From the NCBI GenBank assembly GCA_021732845.1, contig JAKFUF010000008.1, positions 62,001 through 126,000 of the forward strand: 64,000 bases of DNA, written 5' to 3'. The notes beneath the pieces were generated by a model, which made no database searches, was not told the DNA's origin, and saw only the letters and a program-made list of their open reading frames with translations. Position 1 is the first letter of the stretch. Each line of letters begins with the position of its first letter. This stretch comes from Planctomycetaceae bacterium (lineage in GTDB: Bacteria > Planctomycetota > Planctomycetia > Planctomycetales > Planctomycetaceae). The position numbers and the translations under genes were made by a program. Shown here one piece after another: positions 36,888 to 44,915 of the stretch.

Positions 36888-36930
36888 CTGTCAACTCGCT
36901 GTTGACAGGAATTGCGCGTGGCTCTATACC
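36888..36930 (+). promoter_or_regulatory. Promoter and operator palindrome of the FlgI-like gene
   Basis: TTGACA at 36902-36907 and TATACC at 36925-36930 stand 17 bases apart: a near-perfect housekeeping promoter. CTGTCAAC at 36888-36895 and GTTGACAG at 36901-36908 are perfect inverted arms around TCGCT, and the right arm covers the -35 box. A repressor bound there would block polymerase. The transcript would have a leader of about 165 bases before the ATG at 37102. Confidence 0.55.
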
Positions 36931-37101
36931 ACGCGGCCTCTCCCTTTCCACACATTTCAATCGTCGCGCCACGGGCTCCCAGGAGCTGGTGGTTCGTGTG
37001 CCGTTGCGGTTTCGTGCGTGAACAGCACGCGAATCCGCCCGGCAATCGTCGCACGACCGGCTCGGACCGCCGCGTCGGTTTTTTGAGGATGGAGTGTCCC
37101 C

Positions 37102-39333
37102 ATGTCGCTCTCGCGTTTGGTGAACTGGCGGTTCCTGAACTGGGTTTTCTGCGTGACCTCACTGGTCATGCTGATGGCCGTGGCAGGCTGTCACTCGACC
37201 AGCCTCAGGTCGCAGAACCCTGATGACGAAGAGGAAGAGCTGGAATTCAAGACGGAAAAGATCGCCGACCATGTCGGCATCGGCGGCCTGAGTCCGCAAA
37301 TCATCGAAGGCGTCGGCCTCGTGGTGAACCTCGACGGTACCGGCGGCGCTCCGGCCCCCAGCATGTACCGCGAAATGCTGCTGAAGGACATGCAGCAGCA
37401 TGAGGTCGCGAATCCCAATACGGTTCTGGAGTCACCCAACACTTCGCTGGTGCTCGTGCGGGCCGTCATCCCGCCGGCGATCCAGGTGGGCGACCGATTC
37501 GATGTGGAAGTGCTGGTTCCAGAAAGTGCCAACGCCACCAGTCTGGCGGGCGGTCACCTGCTGGCATGCAGCCTGGCTGAACAGGCCAGCGTCCCCGGCC
37601 GCCGGCTGAAGGGCCACGAATATGGCAAGGCGGAAGGGCCGGTCATGGTGTCGACGGGTGAAGGGGATGAATCCTCCCAAACCAGCGGCATGAAGCGCGG
37701 CAAGGTGCTCGGCGGTGGCGTGTACCGTGGCGGTGTCTTGAAGAAAGACCGCTCCCTCGAATTGTATCTGCGGAGCGACTACCAGAGCGTCCGCAACTCC
37801 AAACGAATCGCCGACCGAATCGGCCGCCGGTTCCACTCCTTTGAGCGCGGCCTGAAAAAGCCGCTGGCGAAAGCCACGACCGACCTGCATGTTCAACTGC
37901 TGGTCCATCCGAGCTACAAAAACAACTACATGCGGTATATCCAGGTCATCCGCCACATCGCCCTGACGGAGACCTCTGTTGAGGAGCATGCCCGGCTGGA
38001 ACGCCTGCAAAAATCCCTGCTGATTCCGGCCAAGGCCTCTGAGTCGGCGCTGGACCTCGAGGCGATTGGCAGCGAAGCGGCGGTCAATGTTCTAAAAACC
38101 GGATTGAAGAGCCCCAGTGAAGAGGTGCGGTTCTATTCGGCCGATGCCCTGGCCTACATGTCGTACTTGAGCAACGCCGACTCGAACATGATGCGTTTGG
38201 CGGCGATTGAACTGGCCGCGGCCACGGAACGCCAGGAGGCCTTCCGCGTCTTCGCCCTTGCCGGGATGTCGGTCATCCATGAAGGCGAAGTGAACGAACT
38301 GCTGCGTGACCTGATGAACGAATACAATACGCCCAAGGACAACACCCCCGACGCGACGGTCCCATCGACACCGGCCCCCATCCAACTGGTTTCGGCCGAG
38401 GCAAGTGCCAAGCCGGAAGCGCAGGCGGCTGTCGCGCCAATCCAGCACGGTGCGGAGGTCCGCTACGGCGCGTTCCGGGCGCTCTGGACGCTCGACAAGA
38501 ATGACCCGTTCATTCACGGCGAGGTGATCGGCGACAATCAGTTCAAGCTGCACGTCTTGCAGACCACCGGCGAACCGATGATCCACATGACGCGCTCGCG
38601 TCTGGCCGAGATTGTGGTTTTCGGTGCCGACCAGCAACTGCAGACGCCAGTCGCGCTGTCGGCGGGGCGGCATATCGTCATCGCGGCCAGTGCGGGCAGC
38701 AGCAATATCGTCGTCAGCCGCTTCGAACCGGGCAAGCCGGACCAGCAGCGGGTCGTGTCACTCCTGGTGGCGGATGTGATTCATGCCGTCGGTGAGCTGG
38801 GCGGTACCTACCCCGACGTGGCTCAGATGCTCACGCAGGCCAAGCGGCAGGCGAATTTGCCGGGTCGCCTGGAACTGGACGCCCTGCCGCAGGCCGGACG
38901 AATCTTCTATCGTCCGCTGCCGGGCAATCCTCAGGATCGCGGTGCCGAAACTCAGGTGGGACGGCGCGACGCATCTCCCAACATCTTCCCGCAACTTTCC
39001 GAGCCCAGCACCCTCGACAAGATCCAGGCCCGACCGTCGATCACCGAAGAGGATGACGCCGAGGACAATGGGGACACCGAAGGCTCAGCCAAGAAGAAGA
39101 AAGGCAACCGGAAGAACTCGCGGCAGCGGGATGAAGAACCCGGCCTGGCCACCACGGAGAACATCTCCGAGGAGCCCACCGATGAGGAAGGTGAAGAGGA
39201 CTCAGAGGATGCTGGACCTAAGGAGAAAAAGCCAGGCTTCTTCGGACGCGTGTTCCGCAACCCGCTGAAGCGGTCCGCCCCCACCCAGTCGGAGCCGGAA
39301 GTCCAGTCGGAACCGGAAGTCGAGACGCGGTAA
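37102..39333 (+). CDS. FlgI-like lipoprotein with HEAT-like repeats and acidic tail
   Basis: The protein has 743 residues. A lipoprotein signal ends at LMAVAGC, with Cys30 as the expected lipidated residue. Residues ~55-270 resemble the flagellar P-ring protein FlgI: GVGLVVNLDGTGG, LVRAVIPPAIQVGDRFDVEV and ATSLAGGHLLACSL follow its conserved order. Residues ~300-420 look like alpha-helical HEAT-type repeats (AAVNVLKTGLKSPSEEVRFY). The last ~110 residues are very acidic and basic by turns and probably disordered. No other flagellar gene lies in the window, so the role need not be flagellar; an outer-membrane or periplasmic ring scaffold is an inference. It is preceded by a good promoter and flanked by two MITE-like elements. 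Confidence 0.7.
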   Translation: MSLSRLVNWRFLNWVFCVTSLVMLMAVAGCHSTSLRSQNPDDEEEELEFKTEKIADHVGIGGLSPQIIEGVGLVVNLDGTGGAPAPSMYREMLLKDMQQHEVANPNTVLESPNTSLVLVRAVIPPAIQVGDRFDVEVLVPESANATSLAGGHLLACSLAEQASVPGRRLKGHEYGKAEGPVMVSTGEGDESSQTSGMKRGKVLGGGVYRGGVLKKDRSLELYLRSDYQSVRNSKRIADRIGRRFHSFERGLKKPLAKATTDLHVQLLVHPSYKNNYMRYIQVIRHIALTETSVEEHARLERLQKSLLIPAKASESALDLEAIGSEAAVNVLKTGLKSPSEEVRFYSADALAYMSYLSNADSNMMRLAAIELAAATERQEAFRVFALAGMSVIHEGEVNELLRDLMNEYNTPKDNTPDATVPSTPAPIQLVSAEASAKPEAQAAVAPIQHGAEVRYGAFRALWTLDKNDPFIHGEVIGDNQFKLHVLQTTGEPMIHMTRSRLAEIVVFGADQQLQTPVALSAGRHIVIAASAGSSNIVVSRFEPGKPDQQRVVSLLVADVIHAVGELGGTYPDVAQMLTQAKRQANLPGRLELDALPQAGRIFYRPLPGNPQDRGAETQVGRRDASPNIFPQLSEPSTLDKIQARPSITEEDDAEDNGDTEGSAKKKKGNRKNSRQRDEEPGLATTENISEEPTDEEGEEDSEDAGPKEKKPGFFGRVFRNPLKRSAPTQSEPEVQSEPEVETR

Positions 39334-39390
39334 AAAGCATGGCCTCGGCGGCGACACCTTGACCGGTGTCGCCACCAATTGACCTTGCAT

Positions 39391-39461
39391 GATTCCGGGA
39401 CACCGCCAGTGGATCTGGAGTGAGCGCCAGCGAGCGGATCCACGACAGGTGTGCCGGGATC
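39391..39461. mobile_element. MITE-like 71-base element, copy 2 (opposite orientation)
   Basis: It starts GATTCCGGGACACC and ends GTGTGCCGGGATC. Its reverse complement matches the element at 36715-36786 along nearly the whole length, with scattered substitutions. The right terminal repeat is more diverged than in copy 1. It lies 57 bases past the stop codon of the FlgI-like gene. Confidence 0.65.
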
Positions 39462-39478
39462 AGGCAAATTGATGGAGG

Positions 39479-39763
39479 TCAACGGCGCTTCGTCTTGGCT
39501 TTCGACTTGGACTTTGGTGCTGCGACGGGTTGCGCCTCAGCGGCGGCTTTCTGCGCCTGATCGAGGGTTTCCAACAGCCGCAGTGGAGCGCCGAGCCGCT
39601 GGGCTTCGACACGCAGCGCCGCCTGTCGTTCCACCAGCACATCCAACTGGTAATGCTGGTGGCTCAGCAGCCGCCGCAATTCGAGCTGGCGCTTTTCGGT
39701 GGCGGCACCAGCCAGGGAGATGATCACCACCAGGACCAGGGCGCTGCAAAATCGAAAATACAT
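39479..39763 (-). CDS. Small exported or membrane protein, basic tail
   Basis: The protein has 94 residues from the ATG at 39763. The frame is open upstream, but this start gives a signal peptide or anchor at once (MYFRFCSALVLVVIISLAGA). A helical, Leu/Arg-rich middle (LELRRLLSHQHYQLDVLVER) looks like a coiled coil, and the tail is Lys-rich (PKSKSKAKTKRR). The layout resembles small septum or envelope proteins such as FtsL/FtsB but no sequence match is certain. Function unknown. Confidence 0.5.
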   Translation of the reverse strand: MYFRFCSALVLVVIISLAGAATEKRQLELRRLLSHQHYQLDVLVERQAALRVEAQRLGAPLRLLETLDQAQKAAAEAQPVAAPKSKSKAKTKRR

Positions 39764-39907
39764 GCAACACCCATTCCAGCCCGGCTCCGTGAAAGCCACC
39801 GACGCCCGACTCGGAATGCATCGGCCAACCATCCTCAGAACTTCAGCGCAGTTCCGACTGCACGGATTGTGAGGGGCAGCGCTGTTGTATGACGGCTGCG
39901 GATTGGA

Positions 39908-40447
39908 TCAATGGAAGCCACGGCGGCGAAGGGTGCTGTAGGCTTCGAGTGCCGATTCAATGACCGGCAGGGCCAGGGATGATGGGCCGAAGTCCTCCAC
40001 TTCGACGGCCTTGCCTTCCAGTTGCTTGTAATCCTGGAAGAACCGGCGGAGCATCGTCAGCCGGTGCGGAGGCAGTTGCGCGGCTTCAAAATAGCCGTTG
40101 AATTCGGGATCGTGCACGGCAACGGCCAGCACCTTGTGGTCCTTTTTCCCCGAGTCAATCATCGTCATCATGCCGATCGCCCGGGCGCGGACAAGCGTCA
40201 GCGGCACCATCGGCTCCTGGCACAGGACCAGCACGTCGAGCGGGTCGTCGTCCTCGGCATAGGTCTGCGGAATAAACCCGTAGTTGGCTGGGTAGTACAC
40301 GGCCGAATAGAGGATCCGGTCCATTCGCAAGAGGCCGGTCTGCTTGTCGAGTTCATACTTGATGCTGGACCCCATCGGGATCTCAATCACTGCCATAAAT
40401 TCGAGCGGGAGGCTTTCACCGGGGGTGACGTCGTGCCAGGGATGCAT
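39908..40447 (-). CDS. ppa: Soluble inorganic pyrophosphatase
   Basis: The protein has 179 residues from the ATG at 40447 (MHPWHDVTPGESLPLEF), the usual start of planctomycete and related family I pyrophosphatases; a longer open frame upstream adds non-conserved sequence. It hydrolyses pyrophosphate to phosphate in the cytoplasm, pulling biosynthetic reactions forward. The active-site signature DDDPLDVLVL is intact, preceded by the usual YPANYGFIPQTY and followed by KVLAVAVHDPEF. Mg2+ dependence is expected. Confidence in the family is high. Confidence 0.93.
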   Translation of the reverse strand: MHPWHDVTPGESLPLEFMAVIEIPMGSSIKYELDKQTGLLRMDRILYSAVYYPANYGFIPQTYAEDDDPLDVLVLCQEPMVPLTLVRARAIGMMTMIDSGKKDHKVLAVAVHDPEFNGYFEAAQLPPHRLTMLRRFFQDYKQLEGKAVEVEDFGPSSLALPVIESALEAYSTLRRRGFH

Positions 40448-40600
40448 GCGTGGCTGAAACGCTTTCCGTGTGGAGAAGTGATATTGAAGGGCCGTGTGGA
40501 TCATCCTAAAGCATCGCGTGGTGATCGGCAATGAGGCAACTTCCTGCTGCCTGGCCACAAGCCGATCGCGTCTGCAGATCGCGTTTCCGCCCCAGTCTTC

Positions 40601-40629
40601 TTGACAAAATCGTTGATGAGCCACATAAG
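40601..40629 (+). promoter_or_regulatory. Sigma70-type promoter of the small basic protein gene
   Basis: A perfect TTGACA at 40601 stands 17 bases before CATAAG. The start of the small protein gene is 112 bases further on, giving a fairly long leader. Confidence 0.4.
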
Positions 40630-40741
40630 AGAACCACGGAATGAATGCATAAAATTCTGGAGCTTTGCCGGACAGATTCAGATCGAATCCTTGGCATTCT
40701 GGAATTCAACATCCCAATGGTTTCAACGACAGGAGTGAAAA

Positions 40742-40933
40742 ATGGGCGGACCAATCGTACGAACCGGTGCTTCGATCAAGTATTCCGAGAACTGGGAGAA
40801 CATCTTCGCCGCGGCCCCGAAGAAGGGCAAGAAGGCGGCCGCGCCTGACGCTCCGGCTCCTGCCAAGGCGGCCGCCGCCGCTCCGGCGAAGAAGGCCACC
40901 AAAAAGGCGACCAAAAAAGCCACGAAGAAGTAA
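40742..40933 (+). CDS. Small basic protein, histone H1-like tail
   Basis: The protein has 63 residues, from an ATG with AGGAG about 6 bases upstream. The first 25 residues (MGGPIVRTGASIKYSENWEN then IF) look folded, and the rest is Ala/Pro/Lys with an ending of KKATKKATKKATKK, like histone H1 tails. I recall very similar small proteins in other planctomycetes, but I know of no proven function. The tail would bind nucleic acid; the conserved head may be a partner site. It has its own promoter. Confidence 0.7.
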   Translation: MGGPIVRTGASIKYSENWENIFAAAPKKGKKAAAPDAPAPAKAAAAAPAKKATKKATKKATKK

Positions 40934-41047
40934 GTCACCGGGCGTCTCGACCGCTGGCAATGCCAGCCAGGGCACCCGAAGCCAGAGCGGGGGCTGCGGC
41001 ATGAATGCCATGCCGCAGGTGGCCCGCAAATGAGAGACGGGGGTGCC

Positions 41048-42646
41048 ATGAATTCCGGGATCGGTGTCGGGGCGGGTCAAAACCGGGCAGGTTTTCCCGC
41101 TCTGAGCACTTCTGCGATCGTCCGACACTGGCCGCTGGTTGTGGTGTTTCTCTCGTTCGCGGTGGTGGGCTCGCTGCGCTCTCCGATCCCCGGCGTGAAC
41201 GAGCCACACTATCTCTGCAAGGCGCTGCACACCTTTCAACCAGAGTGGTGCGCGCGAGATCCATTCATCAGCTCCATCGACGCTCACGCCGTGTTCCTGA
41301 CCGCCTTCGGTCCAGTCACCGCGTGGCTCGGCTTCACCGGCGCGGCGTGGCTCGGCCGGATCCTCGTGTGGCTCGGATTGGCGTGGGGCTGGACGCGGCT
41401 GGTCGGGCTTGTTTCCAAGCATCCTGCAGACGCCGTTCGTGCGGCGTGGCTCTACTTGGGAATCGCCGCCTGCGGGTCCTACTCCGGCGAATGGTTGATT
41501 GGCGGCGTTGAATCCAAGGGATTTGCCTACGTCGCTTTATTTGCCGCGTGGCGTTGGGCCGGCGATGGCGCATTCTTGCGGGCGGCCGTGGCCGGCGGGA
41601 TTGCGACCAGCCTGCACCCGGTGGTGGGAGTCTGGGGTCTGCTGTGCGCCGTGACGGGATGCCTGGTTGCACACGACTGGAAATTGTCGCCAGTCAACGG
41701 AGGCTTTGCGGGATCGTCAGTGATATTAGGACAGGTCCTGCGCCGTGGTCCCCTCGTGGCTGCCGGATGGCTGCTGGCAGCCTTGCCTGGTCTGCTGCCC
41801 GTTCTGGCGATGCTGGCGGCTCCCGCCGAAGTTGGTGTGAAACAGGCGGCAGACCAGATCCAGGTCTTTGTCCGCCTCGGACATCATTTGAATCCGTTCC
41901 AGTTTCCCTGGCGGGCCGATGCCAATGCCGCCGTGCTGATTGTGATTTGGCTGTTGTTCAGGCGAAACTGGCCGGCAGACCGAGCCGCACGCTTTTTGTG
42001 GGGTACCATCAGCGCGGCAGCCTGCCTGGCCACCCTCGGATTTCTGATTGCAACAGCGGGCTCGGCCACCTTGATGAAGTTCTATCCCTTCCGGCTGTTT
42101 GATGCTTGTCTGCCGATCGGCGTCGCCTGTGGGGGGATACTGCTGTTGAGGACTTACCTGGCGGGCCGGCAGTGGCTGGCGTCGGCCGTTACGTTCGCCG
42201 CGTTTGGCTTGGCAGTGGCGCTTCCTGCCGTCGATCGCAATCCGTCACGATTGGACCCGCAGAGGCTGGCGGCCTGGAAGGAAATGTGCCGGTGGGTAGA
42301 TCAGAAACTTCCCCCCGAGGCCCTGCTGGTGACCCCGAGCTACAGCTATGCGTTCAAGTGGTACGCGCGCCGCGCCGAGTATTTCAACTACAAGGACTGC
42401 CCACAGGATGCGGCGGGCATCGTGGCCTGGCAGAAGCGGCGGCAATGGATTTCCGCATGGCGCGACCGACATTATCCGAGAGCCTATGCTGCTCCCGCCC
42501 TGCAACAACTGCGGCACCACACGCATGCCGAATACCTGGTGGCCAGCACGGGCGTTCAACTCGCTGAAACGCCCCTGTACGCCAACCAGTACTTTGCGGT
42601 ATATCGCCTGCCAGAGACGAACGAATCGGGCAATGCCCCGTTTTGA
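41048..42646 (+). CDS. Multi-pass membrane protein (DUF6798-like)
   Basis: The protein has 532 residues from the ATG at 41048, with an upstream in-frame ATG at 41030 as alternative. At least ten hydrophobic segments are seen (for example PLVVVFLSFAVVGSL, ILVWLGLAWGW, LVAAGWLLAALPGLLPVLAM). The segment GVNEPHYLCKALHTFQPEWC in the first loop is typical of a planctomycete family often labelled DUF6798, distantly like glycosyltransferase or polyprenol-dependent enzymes. It overlaps no gene but ends 9 bases before the PBP1C start, so the two are probably translated together. Role inferred: envelope assembly. Confidence 0.62.
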   Translation: MNSGIGVGAGQNRAGFPALSTSAIVRHWPLVVVFLSFAVVGSLRSPIPGVNEPHYLCKALHTFQPEWCARDPFISSIDAHAVFLTAFGPVTAWLGFTGAAWLGRILVWLGLAWGWTRLVGLVSKHPADAVRAAWLYLGIAACGSYSGEWLIGGVESKGFAYVALFAAWRWAGDGAFLRAAVAGGIATSLHPVVGVWGLLCAVTGCLVAHDWKLSPVNGGFAGSSVILGQVLRRGPLVAAGWLLAALPGLLPVLAMLAAPAEVGVKQAADQIQVFVRLGHHLNPFQFPWRADANAAVLIVIWLLFRRNWPADRAARFLWGTISAAACLATLGFLIATAGSATLMKFYPFRLFDACLPIGVACGGILLLRTYLAGRQWLASAVTFAAFGLAVALPAVDRNPSRLDPQRLAAWKEMCRWVDQKLPPEALLVTPSYSYAFKWYARRAEYFNYKDCPQDAAGIVAWQKRRQWISAWRDRHYPRAYAAPALQQLRHHTHAEYLVASTGVQLAETPLYANQYFAVYRLPETNESGNAPF

Positions 42647-42655
42647 GGCGGTGAC

Positions 42656-44755
42656 GTGGTTTTGCGCTGGACGAATCCGAAATGGCGATTGAGCCACTAC
42701 AAGTGGCGCACCGTAAAACGGCTGTTGGCCATGCTGACTGCCACCGCGGGCCTGACGGCGGTCGGCCTCGCCTGGTGTTGGGTGCAGTATCCCTTTCCCA
42801 TCGAAAAGTTGGAACGATGGCCGCGGAGCCCCCTGGTCACGGACCGCACAGGGCAAACCCTGCTGCAACTGGTCGGTCAGGACCAACAGTGGCGGCAACC
42901 AGTGCCGCTGGCCGAAATGTCGCCGTGGCTGCCACTGGCAATCCTGGCCATTGAAGATGAGCGGTTTCGCTCTCACGCGGGCGTGGACCCGGTGGCGATC
43001 CTGCGGGCTGTCGGCCAGAACCTTCGAGCGGGCAGAATCCGCTCGGGGGCCAGCACCATCACGATGCAGGTGTGCCATATGGTCGACGAGCGGCCACGGG
43101 GATGGACGACCAAGCTCCGCGAAGCGTTCCGCGCTTTGCAACTGGAACGCTTGCGCACGAAAGACGAGATCCTTGAAGCCTATTTGAACCTGGCTCCGTT
43201 CGGGGGAAACCTGCGCGGAGTTGAAGCGGCTGCCTACGCGTACTTCGGCAAGCGCGCGACCGACCTCTCGCTGGGCGAGGCCGCCCTGCTCGCTGGTTTG
43301 CCCCAGTCTCCCACCCGTTACCGTCCCGATCTGCATTCTGACGCCGCACGCGGCCGCCGGCACCGAGTGCTGGGGCGGATGCTTGAGTTGGGGATGATCG
43401 ACTCGGCTCAGCAGGCGCTGGCCAATACCGAACCGCTGCCGGCAGCCACATTGCGACATGAACAAGCCGCGCCGCACGCCGCGTGGCTCGCGCTGCAACG
43501 GCGGCCGATGGGTGGGCAGACGACGCTGGATGTCGACTTGCAGCGGCAGGTCGAACTGGTCGTCCAACACCACCGCGCGAAACTGCCCACGGATGCCAAC
43601 ATCGCCATCGTCGTGCTGGATCTGGATCAAGCGGCGATTCGGGCCTTGGTCGGTTCGGTCAATCTGGAGAATCCCATTGACGGCCAGGTGAACGGGGTGA
43701 CGGCACTGCGCAGTCCAGGTTCGGCCCTCAAGCCGTTCCTCTATGCGGCAGCCTTTGAAGCCAGACGATGCGCGCCCGATTCCATCGTCTGGGATGGTCC
43801 CATCGAGCGGGCTGGCTGGTCTCCGGACAACTTCGACCGGACCTTTGCCGGCGAGGTGACGGTCGCGGAAGCATTGCGGCGCTCGCTCAATATTCCGGCC
43901 ATCCTGCTGACGGAACAGGTTGGGCTGCCGCGTTGCCTGGGCAACTTGGAAGCCTGTGGCATCAAGCTGCCGGCAAACGCCGGCCAGCGCGGCGGGCTGG
44001 CTGTCGCCGTGGGAGCGCTAGAAGTCTCGCTGCTGGATTTGACCAATGCGTATGCCACGCTGGGCCGTGGCGGAATCCGCCGCGGCCCGCGGCTGTTCGT
44101 GGATGAACCGGATGTTCCGGTCCGCGTGCTGGATGCCAACGTCTGCGCGGCGATAGACGAGATTTTGTCGTCGCGCCACCGCGTGCCTGCGGGAAGTGAA
44201 GATCGAGCTACGCCGGACGGACCGTGGTTCATGTGGAAGACCGGCACCAGCTCGGGCCGGCGTGATGCCTGGGCCTTGGGTCACAACCATCGCGTGGCGA
44301 TCGGCGTGTGGGTGGGGCGGTTCTCCGGTCAGGGAGCCCCGGAGTTCGTCGGTCGTGATGCGGCGGAGCCAATCCTCGCGGAACTGTTCGGTCTGCCGTC
44401 TCTCACGCAGAACGGCGAGCCACGCGAGTACAGACGTTGGCCGCTCCCAGCCAGCTCAATACATCGCGCCCAGCCAAAACTGGCCTCGGTGCAAATCACT
44501 TCGCCTGCGGAGGGCGATGAGTTTTGGTGCGGAAATGACATGGCCATTGTGCCCGTCACCATCAGTCAAGACAGCCAGACACAGGATGCCCCTCAGTCAG
44601 CAAACTGGTTTCTCAATGGCCGCCACATCGGCTCCGAACTGCTCAGCCTCGCACTCAAACCCGGACGCTATGAACTCCGTCGCGTGAGTGGAAACCAAGC
44701 CACCAGTGTGAAGTTCGTCGTCCGCGAAGGCATTGCCACGGTGCGCAAGGGCTGA
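42656..44755 (+). CDS. pbpC: Penicillin-binding protein 1C
   Basis: The protein has 699 residues from a GTG at 42656, with GAGG about 8 bases upstream. One N-terminal membrane helix (LLAMLTATAGLTAVGLAW) is followed by a GT51 transglycosylase (AIEDERFRSHAGVD with catalytic Glu100; SGASTITMQVCHMV; RKLREAF-like region), a transpeptidase with Ser356 in SPGSALKPF and KTGT from Lys528, and a C-terminal BiPBP_C domain. Both active sites look complete. It polymerises and cross-links peptidoglycan in the periplasm. In planctomycetes, once thought to lack a wall, this fits with a thin one. It is coupled to the membrane protein upstream. Confidence 0.88.
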   Translation: MVLRWTNPKWRLSHYKWRTVKRLLAMLTATAGLTAVGLAWCWVQYPFPIEKLERWPRSPLVTDRTGQTLLQLVGQDQQWRQPVPLAEMSPWLPLAILAIEDERFRSHAGVDPVAILRAVGQNLRAGRIRSGASTITMQVCHMVDERPRGWTTKLREAFRALQLERLRTKDEILEAYLNLAPFGGNLRGVEAAAYAYFGKRATDLSLGEAALLAGLPQSPTRYRPDLHSDAARGRRHRVLGRMLELGMIDSAQQALANTEPLPAATLRHEQAAPHAAWLALQRRPMGGQTTLDVDLQRQVELVVQHHRAKLPTDANIAIVVLDLDQAAIRALVGSVNLENPIDGQVNGVTALRSPGSALKPFLYAAAFEARRCAPDSIVWDGPIERAGWSPDNFDRTFAGEVTVAEALRRSLNIPAILLTEQVGLPRCLGNLEACGIKLPANAGQRGGLAVAVGALEVSLLDLTNAYATLGRGGIRRGPRLFVDEPDVPVRVLDANVCAAIDEILSSRHRVPAGSEDRATPDGPWFMWKTGTSSGRRDAWALGHNHRVAIGVWVGRFSGQGAPEFVGRDAAEPILAELFGLPSLTQNGEPREYRRWPLPASSIHRAQPKLASVQITSPAEGDEFWCGNDMAIVPVTISQDSQTQDAPQSANWFLNGRHIGSELLSLALKPGRYELRRVSGNQATSVKFVVREGIATVRKG

Positions 44756-44851
44756 CTCTCGGCTGCATAATTCTGCCGACGAAGATGTTGATTTTGACAT
44801 CTTCAATAAAAGTAGATCTGCGCCACATTGAAGCCGAGGAGTGCAAATCAA

Positions 44852-44897
44852 TAAATCAAAAGCTGAAGCCGCTCAAGAATGTCTTGAGCGGCTTCAG
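44852..44897 (-). terminator. Rho-independent terminator
   Basis: CTGAAGCCGCTCAAG and CTTGAGCGGCTTCAG form a perfect 15-base stem around AATGT. On the minus strand it is followed by CTTTTGATTTATTG. It lies 18 bases past the stop codon of the thioredoxin-fold gene and could also stop transcripts of PBP1C from the other side. Confidence 0.85.
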
Positions 44898-44915
44898 CAG
44901 GGTGATCAGGTGGTT

